From BQWY01 sp046351095 (GTDB taxonomy: Bacteria; Nitrospirota; Nitrospiria; Nitrospirales; Nitrospiraceae): a stretch of 64,000 bases of DNA. Made by a program: the position numbers and the translations under genes. The stretch lies in the NCBI GenBank assembly GCA_046351095.1, contig JAXLZC010000001.1, positions 930,001 to 994,000 on the forward strand. Reading direction: 5' to 3'. The notes beneath the pieces were generated by a model that ran no database searches, had not been told where the DNA came from, and was given only the letters and a program-made list of their open reading frames with translations. Of the stretch, positions 37,604 to 46,192 are shown in pieces. The stretch's first letter is position 1, and every line of letters starts with the position of its first letter.

Positions 37604-38809
37604 ATGCCGACGACCGCCGACATTAGCCCATCGCCCGTTGCACGGAATCTGAGCCCCTCGCCCAGCTTGATCCAATCCTCCGTCGACGCGCTGCCGATTC
37701 AAGGCCGCGTGATGTTGCGCCTGCTGTTGCTCCAGTACTTCGACCTGACGCAGGAAGACATCGATTATATGGCCGCGGATCGCCCGGACCCCCGCATGCA
37801 GTCGGGGCAAAAGCCGGCGCTGGCCTCGTTCGCCTCCAAGGATAAAATCCAAGCCATCGTTGATCGCACGGCGCAATATCGCCGCTTCGTCCGGATGCGG
37901 CGCGAGCGGGCCTGGATCGAAATGGATATTCTCAAGAAACTCGTGGCGCTCAACCAGACGCAGATCCAGTTGCTGGAGAAGCTGCTGACTGAGACCTACG
38001 AACTGCCGGTCGATAAACTACGCGCGATCAAGGCCGACGCTCGGACATCCTTGACCCGTCCGCTGATCCGCTCGATCGAACAGGCCTGGGACGAGGACAC
38101 GATTTCCGAAGAAGACTATACGAAGGAACGCTGCGCCATTGAGCTGCAACTCCTCGTGCGCCGCGTCGAGCGCGAGAAGCGCCAACTCGACGTCGCCACA
38201 CGCGAATACCAGACCGTGTCGCAAGCGCCGATGCAAGACCATGAAATCGGCCACATTTGGGGCATCCCCGCCGGGACGTTGAGCGCGCGTAAAGCAAAGT
38301 TCCTCTCGGCCTTTTTGACGGCCATCGCCAAGGGTGTCGGCGCGGACGATGCCACGATGCGCGTGACGGACCTCTGGAAGGAATCACTTATCTCGCTCGC
38401 GAAAACGCCAGTCGAGCGCTCACCCGCACAATACGATGGGCTGGAGCGTACGGAAGAAGCGTTTATGGAAAAGCTCCAGGCCTTCCTCTGGAATCGTCTG
38501 CCGGAAGAATCGCAAACGAAGTTCTGGATCTCGATGGTCAAGGGCGGCAGCACCAACGCCGTCCACTCGGAAGAGGGCTGGTCCGTGTTCGGCTTGCAGC
38601 GCCTCAATGCCCTGCTCTCCGACATCGAAATGACCGAAGACGGCGTCCGGGCTGAGCTTATGGCGCGTGTTGCACCAAAGGTGAAGCTCCCTGAAGGCGA
38701 GGTCGTGGACGCGGGCGAAGCCAAACCGGTCATTAACGAACTGGCGCAACACGTCCTGAACAGCTTCTTCGGCGACGCCCGCAGCTCCAACGAAGTCGCC
38801 CGCCAGTAG
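37604..38809 (+). CDS. 401-aa helical cytosolic protein of unknown function
   Basis: AAGGAG lies 9 bases before the ATG. The protein is almost entirely helical and charged. Residues 1-30 are disordered (Ser/Pro-rich); 40-110 contain a QGRVMLRLLLLQYFDLTQEDIDYM-like start whose core is LRLLLLQYFDLTQEDIDYM. A long heptad region covers 105-215, and two helical blocks cover 225-390. There is no signal peptide, membrane segment or nucleotide-binding motif. It is probably a structural or assembly factor co-expressed with the 70-aa protein. I do not recognise it. Confidence 0.7.
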   Translation: MPTTADISPSPVARNLSPSPSLIQSSVDALPIQGRVMLRLLLLQYFDLTQEDIDYMAADRPDPRMQSGQKPALASFASKDKIQAIVDRTAQYRRFVRMRRERAWIEMDILKKLVALNQTQIQLLEKLLTETYELPVDKLRAIKADARTSLTRPLIRSIEQAWDEDTISEEDYTKERCAIELQLLVRRVEREKRQLDVATREYQTVSQAPMQDHEIGHIWGIPAGTLSARKAKFLSAFLTAIAKGVGADDATMRVTDLWKESLISLAKTPVERSPAQYDGLERTEEAFMEKLQAFLWNRLPEESQTKFWISMVKGGSTNAVHSEEGWSVFGLQRLNALLSDIEMTEDGVRAELMARVAPKVKLPEGEVVDAGEAKPVINELAQHVLNSFFGDARSSNEVARQ

Positions 38810-38958
38810 CGTTCAGTCCGACAGACCGGACTGGGTCGTGTATACTTGGAGGGAACGAGGCTGTCGGCTGGTCTTGGCGATCGAGACCGCGTCGTTTCAG
38901 CAGGGCTCACCACTCTGGGCCCCCTCTCACACACTCGATCACACACGGAATCTACACG

Positions 38959-39381
38959 ATGTCGATTCTGCACTCTCTGCGATCTATCCTGTGCCTGACC
39001 TTGACGGCGTGCCTACTCCTCGGGCTTAGCCTCCAGAACCAGACCATCGCCGGAGCTGCAGACATCCTGGAGATCGTCGATCTCGTCGCACACCCCGAGC
39101 AATACGACCGTCAAAGCATCACCGTCACCGGGCAAGTCAGCAACATCCAACTCGCGACGACGCGTGACGGCAAACCAGCGTACGGATTTCTCCTGAAGGA
39201 TTCCGGCGGAACGTTGAAAGTCGTGGCGCTCGGCCAAGCCGACGTACACGAGGGCGACCTCATCATCGTCGAAGGTCTGTTCAGCCGCATGCGCCAAGCC
39301 GGCCGCACCATCATCTATAACGAAATCAAAGCCACCTCGATCCGCTCCATGACCCGCCTCAACCCCGACCTCGTCGGGTAA
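38959..39381 (+). CDS. Exported single OB-fold protein
   Basis: 140 aa with a signal peptide (about 1-33, ending AGAAD). The rest, from DLVAHPEQYDRQSITVTGQV to IIYNEIKATSI, is a single OB-fold of the tRNA-anti type, seen also in periplasmic proteins such as NirD-like or YdeI-like stress proteins. The phrase HPEQYDRQSITVTG is typical of such cytochrome-maturation-linked OB domains. No cysteine remains after cleavage. The ligand is unknown. Confidence 0.72.
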   Translation: MSILHSLRSILCLTLTACLLLGLSLQNQTIAGAADILEIVDLVAHPEQYDRQSITVTGQVSNIQLATTRDGKPAYGFLLKDSGGTLKVVALGQADVHEGDLIIVEGLFSRMRQAGRTIIYNEIKATSIRSMTRLNPDLVG

Positions 39382-39653
39382 CAGCAAACCGCGCATCTAC
39401 ACGCAAACCTCTTCCGCTACCGTCAGTCTCGTAGCTCTCACGAAAGATCCTGCGCACCGTTCGCACACTCTTCATGCTCGGCCTCGCACTGAGAGCTATC
39501 CGCTCCTAGCGCGTATTGAATCCGTGAATGAGAGAACTGGAATGCTGAATCGAAAATAGAGGATGGAATTGCCTCGCCAATTGCCACGGAACGGCAATGG
39601 AAGCAGGGATCAGCCGAGGCCAACTTGAAGGGTGTGGATTGAGAAGGGGTTTT

Positions 39654-39729
39654 TGGTGGCGGTGACCCGGATTGAACGGGTGACCCGCGGCTTATGAGTC
39701 CGCTGCTCTACCAACTGAGCTACACCGCC
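39654..39729 (-). tRNA. tRNA-Met (anticodon CAT), elongator type
   Basis: 76 bases including an encoded CCA. Acceptor GGCGGTG pairs with CACCGCC; the D arm GCTC/GAGC and T arm ACCCG-TTCAATC-CGGGT fold normally. The anticodon loop is CTCATAA, giving CAT. G1-C72 excludes the initiator; tRNA-Ile2 (lysidine) cannot be fully excluded. The lowest anticodon-stem pair is an A-G mismatch. Confidence 0.93.
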
Positions 39730-39903
39730 ACACGAAACGGCGCACAGGGCGTACGCCGACGAGCACTTGCAGAGCCGCGGACTATACCATGGGACTTCGG
39801 AGAACTACAATTCTTCGACCATCAATTTCCACGTCCGACTTCTGCACGCCATACGACATCACAGCATTCATATCGACTCGTCGCGACGCCGACGTTGGAC
39901 TAG

Positions 39904-39932
39904 CTGCACTGCGCGCCTTACGCGCAGTGCAG
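39904..39932 (-). other. 12-bp hairpin with the stop codon of the coiled-coil gene in its loop
   Basis: CTGCACTGCGCG (39904-39915) is the exact complement of 39921-39932, with a 5-base loop. The TAA of the 87-aa gene (39918-39920) is in the loop. No T tract follows. Confidence 0.6.
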
Positions 39933-40181
39933 ACGACTGAGGTCGCACGAGGGCTGCTGTTCGCGACGTCGATTTTGGCGGACGGGCAATGTCCCTGTCC
40001 CTCGACGCCCTGATCCTCCGCCCCGACGAAAGAGCAACGTCCACCAATTCAGCTTATCGCGTCCAGACTCGGATGCGCCGGCAAGCCGCGCTTCCAACGA
40101 CCGCACATGGCTGCGGAGGTCCTGAACGGTTCGCTGCAAATCTCGCATCTGCTCGGTGATGTACTCGCGTTCACGTGCCAT
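39918..40181 (-). CDS. 87-aa coiled-coil protein
   Basis: Start at 40181, where AGGAGA precedes the ATG; the frame extends upstream to 40232 without a site. Residues 5-35 (REYITEQMRDLQRTVQDLRS) form a two- to four-heptad coiled coil. The tail is Arg/Gly-rich and basic. It has no recognised family. It is 51 bases downstream of the S24 repressor gene on the same strand. Confidence 0.55.
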   Translation of the reverse strand: MAREREYITEQMRDLQRTVQDLRSHVRSLEARLAGASESGRDKLNWWTLLFRRGGGSGRRGTGTLPVRQNRRREQQPSCDLSRLHCA

Positions 40182-40231
40182 GTGCTCTCCTTTCATCGCG
40201 CTACTGTTTCTCTTATATTTTTGTCTCGACA

Positions 40232-40774
40232 TTACGGGCAGTGTCGAATGACGCCGACCACGATGCCCTCGACGGCGAACTCATCACGCGGCGACACGAC
40301 CAACGGCTGCATCGATGGATTGGCCGGATGGAGTTCGATCCGTTGCCCATTTGCCACATAGGTCTTGATGGTGACTTCACGATTCACCGACGCCACGACG
40401 ACTTGCCCGGTCCGCGCCGACGATTGTTTTTTCACCACCACAAGATCGCCCGGCAGGATCCCTTCATCCTGCATGGAATAACCCTTCACCTTGAGCACAT
40501 AGGTTCCGCCAGCCTGAATCATGCCGGTCGGCACGTCGACGGACTCGCCTTGAGCGATCGGTTCGATCGGAACACCGGCCGCCACCACCCCCATCATCGG
40601 CAACGACTGCCGCCGCGCCAGGGCCCGGAGCAACACCCCGACCACCCCAGGAATACGACGGGTTCCACATTCATAACGCGTCACCGTCATCCGCGTCGTC
40701 CGGAGTTCTTTCGCCAATTGGTCCTGGGTCAACCCCAGGGCCAGCCGCTCTCTGCGTAGCTCATCGGGCGTCAT
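40232..40774 (-). CDS. XRE-type HTH plus S24 peptidase repressor (LexA/CI-like)
   Basis: 180 aa from 40774. Residues 1-50 are a cro/CI helix-turn-helix (LTQDQLAKELRTTRMTVTRYE). The rest is an S24 domain: a cleavage site at VVAAGVP, nucleophile Ser in KGYSMQDEGI, and catalytic Lys in REVTIKTYV. Such proteins self-cleave when RecA filaments form. The DNA-binding half is XRE rather than the winged helix of LexA, so this may be the lineage's SOS repressor or a prophage-derived one. A palindrome overlaps the ribosome-binding region. Confidence 0.87.
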   Translation of the reverse strand: MTPDELRRERLALGLTQDQLAKELRTTRMTVTRYECGTRRIPGVVGVLLRALARRQSLPMMGVVAAGVPIEPIAQGESVDVPTGMIQAGGTYVLKVKGYSMQDEGILPGDLVVVKKQSSARTGQVVVASVNREVTIKTYVANGQRIELHPANPSMQPLVVSPRDEFAVEGIVVGVIRHCP

Positions 40775-40789
40775 GTATCCAATGGTTAC
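40775..40789 (-). promoter_or_regulatory. Palindrome GTATCC-AAT-GGTTAC directly before the S24 gene start
   Basis: The 15-base imperfect palindrome abuts the ATG at 40774 and leaves no room for a normal ribosome binding site. It is a candidate autoregulatory operator. Confidence 0.4.
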
Positions 40790-40882
40790 ACATCGGAACG
40801 GGCTTGTCAACTTCACAGTCCGCACGCGCATGCTAGACTTCTTCCTGAGTAGCAACACCTAGCCTGTAATCGGGAGAGCGTC

Positions 40883-41131
40883 ATGGACTCCGAAGCACGC
40901 GTCGCACATCCGCACCTGCCCCGCCGTATCCTGGCGCTGGTGGCCGGACTGGCTTGCACCAGCGTGTGGATGACGCTGTACGCAGCGCTGTGGCATGCCG
41001 ATGTCCCGCAACATTGGATGCACCATGCGATTTTACTCGCGATGGGCATCGCGGCTTTCAGCATCCCCTGCGCCACGGTCTGGGTGATGGCCCACAGCCT
41101 CGATCGCGCACGCACCTTCCGCGGCTTCTAG
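40883..41131 (+). CDS. 82-aa two-helix inner-membrane protein
   Basis: 82 aa. Two hydrophobic segments (about 16-34 and 48-68) are joined by a His-rich loop with HADVPQHWMHH. The N-terminus is basic (HPHLPRR), suggesting cytoplasmic ends. A weak ribosome binding site (GGGAGAG) lies 6 bases before the ATG. It is divergent from the S24 repressor and so might be under its control. The function is unknown. Confidence 0.55.
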   Translation: MDSEARVAHPHLPRRILALVAGLACTSVWMTLYAALWHADVPQHWMHHAILLAMGIAAFSIPCATVWVMAHSLDRARTFRGF

Positions 41132-41819
41132 CTAGCTGTATCCCTCGCAAACAGCCACTTCTCTCCTCAGTTTTCCCCGCGCTTCTGCGGAGATTGCCTC
41201 ACGTGGTCTCACAGAGCGCACAAGATTGCTCCCGCTGCTCCGACAACAGGCAGAACATATTCAGCACGAGCACACATATTTTTTTGTTTACAATTTAAAT
41301 CAACTTTGTTAACTAGTGGGCACATGAGCTGTTGCGCGAGGCGTGTCGCCCACGAAGAACGCCACTTTCTACAGTACGCGCGCGCAAGCAGCTCCCGATG
41401 GAGAAAGCCGCATCGATTGACGGGCAGATAGTTCTGGAGAAGCACGTAGCCTACAGAGGACAGGACCAGATGCACGCAAGCATGTTGCTATCCACACCAT
41501 TCCGATCGATGAACACACGAGGCAAAAATAGGCCGCACGCGACACACGGCATTCGCCATGGCAACCCAACATGGCCAGGACACGTCGCCTCCGTGACTGC
41601 ACCGCACAATCCCCACAACGACAGACGACACGCCTGTTGTTGTCGCTGATTCAATAGAGTAGACCGATACGCGCCCGTCTCGGTCCCGTCCGCTCCACAC
41701 TCCCAGTGCGCGACCTCTCATTGCTCCACCGATGTCGCGCACGCCACCTCAAGGAATGGACAGCACGCGGGATGGCGCGTCAACGCAAATACCGTTTCTG
41801 GAACAGAAGGGATCTACCC
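41132..41819 (+). other. Gene-free leader of about 690 bases before the first porin
   Basis: No supported gene on either strand. It contains an AT-rich stretch at 41276-41316 (with TTTACA and TTAACT 16 bases apart) that may be a promoter, unlike the GC-rich surroundings. No riboswitch fold was recognised. Confidence 0.5.
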
Positions 41820-43460
41820 GTGAACTCACTCCGCACATTCGTACGACTGACGATTCTCTTGGTCATCGCATTCCCTCTCTTCACGCCGGTATACGGTGCG
41901 GAGGAAGGCACCTTAGTGAAAAAGGATGGCCGCTGGGAATATGTGTCCTCCGAAGATCCAGGGCTGAAGTACCTGCTGCTGAAAGGGATCATCACGTCTG
42001 AAGAATACGAAAAAGGCGCAAAACTGCTCGATGCGCGCGAGCGCGTCTCCAAGCCCAATTTCACCATCGATGTGAACAACGGGCTCAACTTCCGTGTCGG
42101 CGACAAGTTCTTCTTGAAACTTCGCCTCTTGCTCCAAACGCGCTATACGCACAGCGCCTACAACCGTGGGTGGTCGACCGTCGGAGATTCACGGAACCCG
42201 GAAATCCTGGGTGGACAGGTAGAATTCCGAGCGATTCGCAAAGAGAGCGATTCCAATCTGTTTTCCGTCCCGCGCGCACGACTCCAATTTCTCGGATACG
42301 CGTTTGATCCCGATTTTCGCTACAACATGTCGTGGGCGTTCGACCAAACCACATGGGACCAAGAGGGCGGGAGCGGACGTGCGAGCCTTCTTGATGCCTA
42401 CGTATCCTCCTGGCACATCCCCTGGGCCACCCTCCAAGTGGGGCAACAACGCGTCTGGTTCAATCGCGCCACCATCAGCTCAATGACGACCTCCACCTTT
42501 TCCGATAACTTAATCGTTCAAAACGCGTTCGCCGCAAACCAGCAAAGCAGCCGCGACATCGGGATCGCCGTGCTCAGCGACGAGGACCACTATCGCTTCA
42601 ACTATGCCCTCGGCATTTGGGGCGGTGTCGGCGCCAACCTCTCGCGCGAGGGAACCTCTGTGAGCCAAAACGTGCTCCCTCAGACCGGCACACCGGGAGC
42701 GCCGTCCGCCACGACGACGAGAACGTACAACTACGACACACGCTTCCTCTCCGGAGAAATGATGTACACCGCCCGCTTCCTTTTTAAACTGGCCGGCAAC
42801 CCAGGATACGGACAAGGCGATATTTTAAATTCTCGCACCCTGCAGTCGGCCCTCGCATTCGGATATGCCTACAATCCGGCGCAGAACTATCTCAGCTCCA
42901 TTCGCTCGGACATCGTCGACCGCGCCTACCGACAACGTGTCACCAAAGCGTACAACGGCCGTCTCTTGGCCGGCGGCATTTGGGATTTTCAAACCTACGA
43001 AGTGGACTACATCGCGAAATATCACGGCTGGTCGTTTCAAGCCGAAGGATATTACCGGCATCAACGACTCCGCAGCCGCGACAGCGGCACGCGCCCGTTC
43101 GATCTGAATACCGTTCCTCAATCGCAATTCCTCGGCCCGGCGGTCGAGCTGGGACAAGCGTGGGGCTGGTATGCACAAATCGGCAAATACGTGATCCCTC
43201 GCAAATTGGAAGTGGCCGTCCGCTACGGTTTCATGGATCCGTCCACGCTGCAGACTCACGATTTGGTCAAGGAGTTCGGCGTCGCCGTCAACTACAGTTT
43301 CGACGGCACCTACAACAATCGACTCGTCATCGACTACTCCAATATCACGATGGGTAGCGGCGGCCGCGCGCCGGACCGTTTTCCATTCGAAAGCCAGCCG
43401 GGATTCGGCCGCGATTTGATCGAAAATCGGATGAACGTACAGTATCAATTTTATTTCTAG
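41820..43460 (+). CDS. Phosphate-selective porin O/P-like outer-membrane protein
   Basis: I start it at GTG 41820, which gives a clean signal peptide (VNSLRTF...PVYGAEEG) with AGAAGGGA upstream. The 546-aa protein begins with the LVKKDGRWEYVSSEDP block, followed by a short coiled region and the beta barrel. The last strand ends in Phe, as BamA substrates do. It clearly matches the porin at 52468 (for example DGR at the start, FFLKxR, and IPWAxxQVGQxxVxFNRxxI). OprO/OprP-like barrels pass anions across the outer membrane. It opens a cluster continued by five overlapping transport genes. Confidence 0.85.
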   Translation: MNSLRTFVRLTILLVIAFPLFTPVYGAEEGTLVKKDGRWEYVSSEDPGLKYLLLKGIITSEEYEKGAKLLDARERVSKPNFTIDVNNGLNFRVGDKFFLKLRLLLQTRYTHSAYNRGWSTVGDSRNPEILGGQVEFRAIRKESDSNLFSVPRARLQFLGYAFDPDFRYNMSWAFDQTTWDQEGGSGRASLLDAYVSSWHIPWATLQVGQQRVWFNRATISSMTTSTFSDNLIVQNAFAANQQSSRDIGIAVLSDEDHYRFNYALGIWGGVGANLSREGTSVSQNVLPQTGTPGAPSATTTRTYNYDTRFLSGEMMYTARFLFKLAGNPGYGQGDILNSRTLQSALAFGYAYNPAQNYLSSIRSDIVDRAYRQRVTKAYNGRLLAGGIWDFQTYEVDYIAKYHGWSFQAEGYYRHQRLRSRDSGTRPFDLNTVPQSQFLGPAVELGQAWGWYAQIGKYVIPRKLEVAVRYGFMDPSTLQTHDLVKEFGVAVNYSFDGTYNNRLVIDYSNITMGSGGRAPDRFPFESQPGFGRDLIENRMNVQYQFYF

Positions 43461-43499
43461 TCCCCAGCCACAGCGCGCGGACGCAAAGGAACTCGAACC

Positions 43500-44321
43500 A
43501 TGACATATAGATGGAGACTTGCAGCAATAGTACTGAGCACCAGTTTGATCACGTCGCTCGTCGACCGTACGACGAGTGTGGTGTATGCAGATACCCTGAC
43601 CGTAGCGGCCGCCAACAGTCTCCGAGAGACATTGCGGGGCATCATGCCTGAATTCGAACGCGCGCACCCCGAGATCAGCGTACGTGTCGTCTACGGCCCA
43701 TCACAGACGCTGCGTACACAAATCGAACAGGGCGCCCCGATCGACGCATTCATGCCGTCATCGACGGAAGAACTCGATCACCTGGAAGGCAAGGGCCTGA
43801 CCGTACGAGGGTCCACCCGTATTTACGCCGGCACCTCATTGGTCTTGATCACAAGTGCCGACGTCCCAGCCGCCGTCACAACCCTCGCCGATCTTGAGCA
43901 GGTGCCCTTCCGCCGCTTGGCGTTGGGCGATCCCCAGACATCGGCAGTGGGCAAAGTGGCGGCGCAGTACATCGCGTCCCGCAACCTTGCGCCCACATTG
44001 CGGTCCCGCATCCTCTTCGGCGAACACTCGCGGGCCGTCCTCGACCTCGTCGCCAAAGGCGAGGCTGAACTTGGGCTGGTCTATCGGACCGACGCCGTCG
44101 CCTCGACAAAAATTCGTGTGCTCGACACCGCACCTCCGTCGACCCATCAGCCAGTCCGCTACGGCATCGCATCGGTTTGGACAGCGAAAAACCTCACCGG
44201 CTCCCTGGCGCTCGCAGACTTTCTGCTGACGCCGGGCATCCAGGCCCTGCTCCAAAATTATGGTTTCGACCGCTTCCATTCAGAGAGCACTGCCTCACAA
44301 CAAGGAAAGGACGCGCGATGA
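43500..44321 (+). CDS. ModA-like periplasmic oxyanion-binding protein
   Basis: 273 aa with AAGGA 9 bases before the ATG. A signal peptide (about 1-29) precedes the ModA-type sequence TLTVAAANSLRETLRGIMPEF. It contains FMPSSTEELDHL and GEAELGLVYRTDA, both typical of tungstate/molybdate-binding proteins. It has no ModBC of its own nearby; the next ABC genes are of the sulfonate/nitrate class. Its stop overlaps the lipoprotein start (ATGA). Confidence 0.85.
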   Translation: MTYRWRLAAIVLSTSLITSLVDRTTSVVYADTLTVAAANSLRETLRGIMPEFERAHPEISVRVVYGPSQTLRTQIEQGAPIDAFMPSSTEELDHLEGKGLTVRGSTRIYAGTSLVLITSADVPAAVTTLADLEQVPFRRLALGDPQTSAVGKVAAQYIASRNLAPTLRSRILFGEHSRAVLDLVAKGEAELGLVYRTDAVASTKIRVLDTAPPSTHQPVRYGIASVWTAKNLTGSLALADFLLTPGIQALLQNYGFDRFHSESTASQQGKDAR

Positions 44322-45205
44322 ACGCCCTCCGCCAAACCATACGACCATTCCGACGGCTGACACACACCCTGCTTGCCGCTACGCTCGGGGCGACAATCCT
44401 CACCGGATGCACGACGAACAGTGCACCCATGTTGCGTCAGAGCGTGTATGAGTCCGGGCTGACTTCCGTTCGACTGGAGTCGGATCCGGATTCGGTGGCC
44501 AACACACATCCCGCCACGCTGACGCCGACCGAGGTCGGCACACTCTTGAGAGGCGTGCGCACATGGGAACGTCGCAATGTGCTGCATCGCCTCTGGGCGG
44601 GCGCAGCCGACAAACGACGCGCATTTCGTGACGACGAAATCGCCATCCTCGCGCCGGCGATCGCAAAAGCGTTCGCCCTGGCCGGCCAATCCGATCGCAT
44701 CTATTTTCATATCAGCCGCGCCACCGAGCATGGCCAGGAAGAGACGACGACCGGATGGCTTGCAATCCGCGAGCAACTCCTCGCTATCGGACTCAACGAA
44801 GTCCATGACCAACATGGGCCTGGTCCGGATATCAGCAAGTACGATCGGCAGATGCCGAACGTGCCGGAAGCGTCCACACTCTTCGATGCGACATTCGAGC
44901 CAGAGGACTTCCTTGTGGCCACACGGTCGAGCGGAGGGATCTTTTCGCCGACCCAACAGGAAGAATTGACGATTCGTTACAAAGAGGCGCTGAAAGTGCT
45001 GCCGATTCAGCCGGGCCTGTCCTCACTCGACAGCGAGCACAGCGGACAGGGCGAGGGCGACCGGTCGAAGCTCCTGACCGCATGGTCCACCACGCATGCG
45101 TCAGTTGTCTGTTTCCCGACCGTTTGTGCTGACTCATCCGTCCTTCTCCATGGTTCGACAACGACACCATTGACGTTCGATGTAACGAGGACTCGACGGC
45201 TATGA
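44318..45205 (+). CDS. Lipoprotein, paralogue of the one at 54195
   Basis: 295 aa with AAGGAAAGGA upstream and a lipobox ending in LTGC (Cys31). The body matches the second lipoprotein: HPATLTPTEVGTLLRGV, FRDDEIAILAP and GWLAIREQLL. The C-terminus is specific to this copy. Lipidation suggests a place in the inner leaflet of the outer membrane, next to the porin. It may be the link between porin and binding protein. It ends overlapping the SsuA-like start (ATGA). Confidence 0.72.
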   Translation: MNALRQTIRPFRRLTHTLLAATLGATILTGCTTNSAPMLRQSVYESGLTSVRLESDPDSVANTHPATLTPTEVGTLLRGVRTWERRNVLHRLWAGAADKRRAFRDDEIAILAPAIAKAFALAGQSDRIYFHISRATEHGQEETTTGWLAIREQLLAIGLNEVHDQHGPGPDISKYDRQMPNVPEASTLFDATFEPEDFLVATRSSGGIFSPTQQEELTIRYKEALKVLPIQPGLSSLDSEHSGQGEGDRSKLLTAWSTTHASVVCFPTVCADSSVLLHGSTTTPLTFDVTRTRRL

Positions 45206-46191
45206 CACGGATATTCATCTCGACGCGAGCGCTGCTACTCGCCTTCAGCCTAATCCTCGGTGGCATGCACTCGCCGATGTCGGCACAGGGAGCCGAGAAG
45301 GTCCGCGTCGGACACTTCCCGAACATCACGCATGTTCAGGGTTTAGTCGCGCACTATTTGAGTCGCACCGGCACGGGCTGGTTCGAGTCGCGACTCGGCC
45401 CGGACGTGCACATCGAATGGTACGTCTACAATGCAGGTCCCAGTGCGATCGAAGCCATCCTGGCTCGGTCGATCGATCTCACCTATGTCGGTCCCAGTCC
45501 AGCGTTGAATGCCTATACCAAATCCGGCGGCGAAGACATTCGTATGCTCGCAGGCGCGGCGTCGGGTGGCGCGGCGCTCGTCGTCCAACCGGGATCGTCC
45601 CTGAAGCGCCCGGCCGATTTTCGCGGCAAAACCATCGCCACGCCGCAGCTCGGCAACACGCAAGACATCGCCTGCCGCTCGTGGCTCATCGACGGGGGAC
45701 TGCGTATCACACAAACCGGCGGCGACGTGTCGATTCTGCCGACACCGAATCCCGATCAGTTCGATTTGTTTCAGAGCAAAAAGTTGGATGCCGTGTGGAC
45801 CGTGGAACCCTGGGTCTCGCGATTAGAGCGAGAAGCGGGCGGCACCGTCCTTGTGGAACAGTCGCAGGACAGCATCACGGTACTGGTCACCAGTCCACAG
45901 TTTTTAGCCAAGAAGCGGGACCTCGCCACACGATTTGCGGAGGCACATCGTGAACTGACGGCATGGATTATTGCGCATCCCGACGAAGCGAAGCGGATGG
46001 TCCACGAAGAACTGCGGCTCGAAACCCGGTCCGATGTCGGGCGAGACTTAATCGAGCGCGCGTGGACACGCATCACGCTCACGCCGGACATTTCCGTACC
46101 CGAACTCCAGCGCTTCGTGGCGAACGCGCAGCGTGCGGGATTTTTACGTACTGCGCCGGATTTGTCGCGTCTGATCGAACGAGGGCCATAA
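45202..46191 (+). CDS. SsuA/NrtA-like periplasmic binding protein
   Basis: 329 aa. Signal peptide about 1-31. The SsuA/TauA pattern is clear: RVGHFPNITHVQGLVA, SAIEAILARSIDLTYVGPSPALNAY and a long C-terminal lobe ending LIERGP. These proteins bind sulfonates, nitrate, thiamine precursors or related anions. It is the binding part of the following ABC transporter. Confidence 0.88.
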   Translation: MTRIFISTRALLLAFSLILGGMHSPMSAQGAEKVRVGHFPNITHVQGLVAHYLSRTGTGWFESRLGPDVHIEWYVYNAGPSAIEAILARSIDLTYVGPSPALNAYTKSGGEDIRMLAGAASGGAALVVQPGSSLKRPADFRGKTIATPQLGNTQDIACRSWLIDGGLRITQTGGDVSILPTPNPDQFDLFQSKKLDAVWTVEPWVSRLEREAGGTVLVEQSQDSITVLVTSPQFLAKKRDLATRFAEAHRELTAWIIAHPDEAKRMVHEELRLETRSDVGRDLIERAWTRITLTPDISVPELQRFVANAQRAGFLRTAPDLSRLIERGP

Positions 46192-46192
46192 C

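Noticed and set aside
41332..41649. Gene of 105 codons in the leader of the first porin
   Set aside because: No ribosome binding site, composition unlike the neighbours and no domain; competing frames are open on the other strand.
41132..41819. Molybdenum-cofactor riboswitch
   Set aside because: I could not trace its conserved multi-stem fold; a covariance search would decide.
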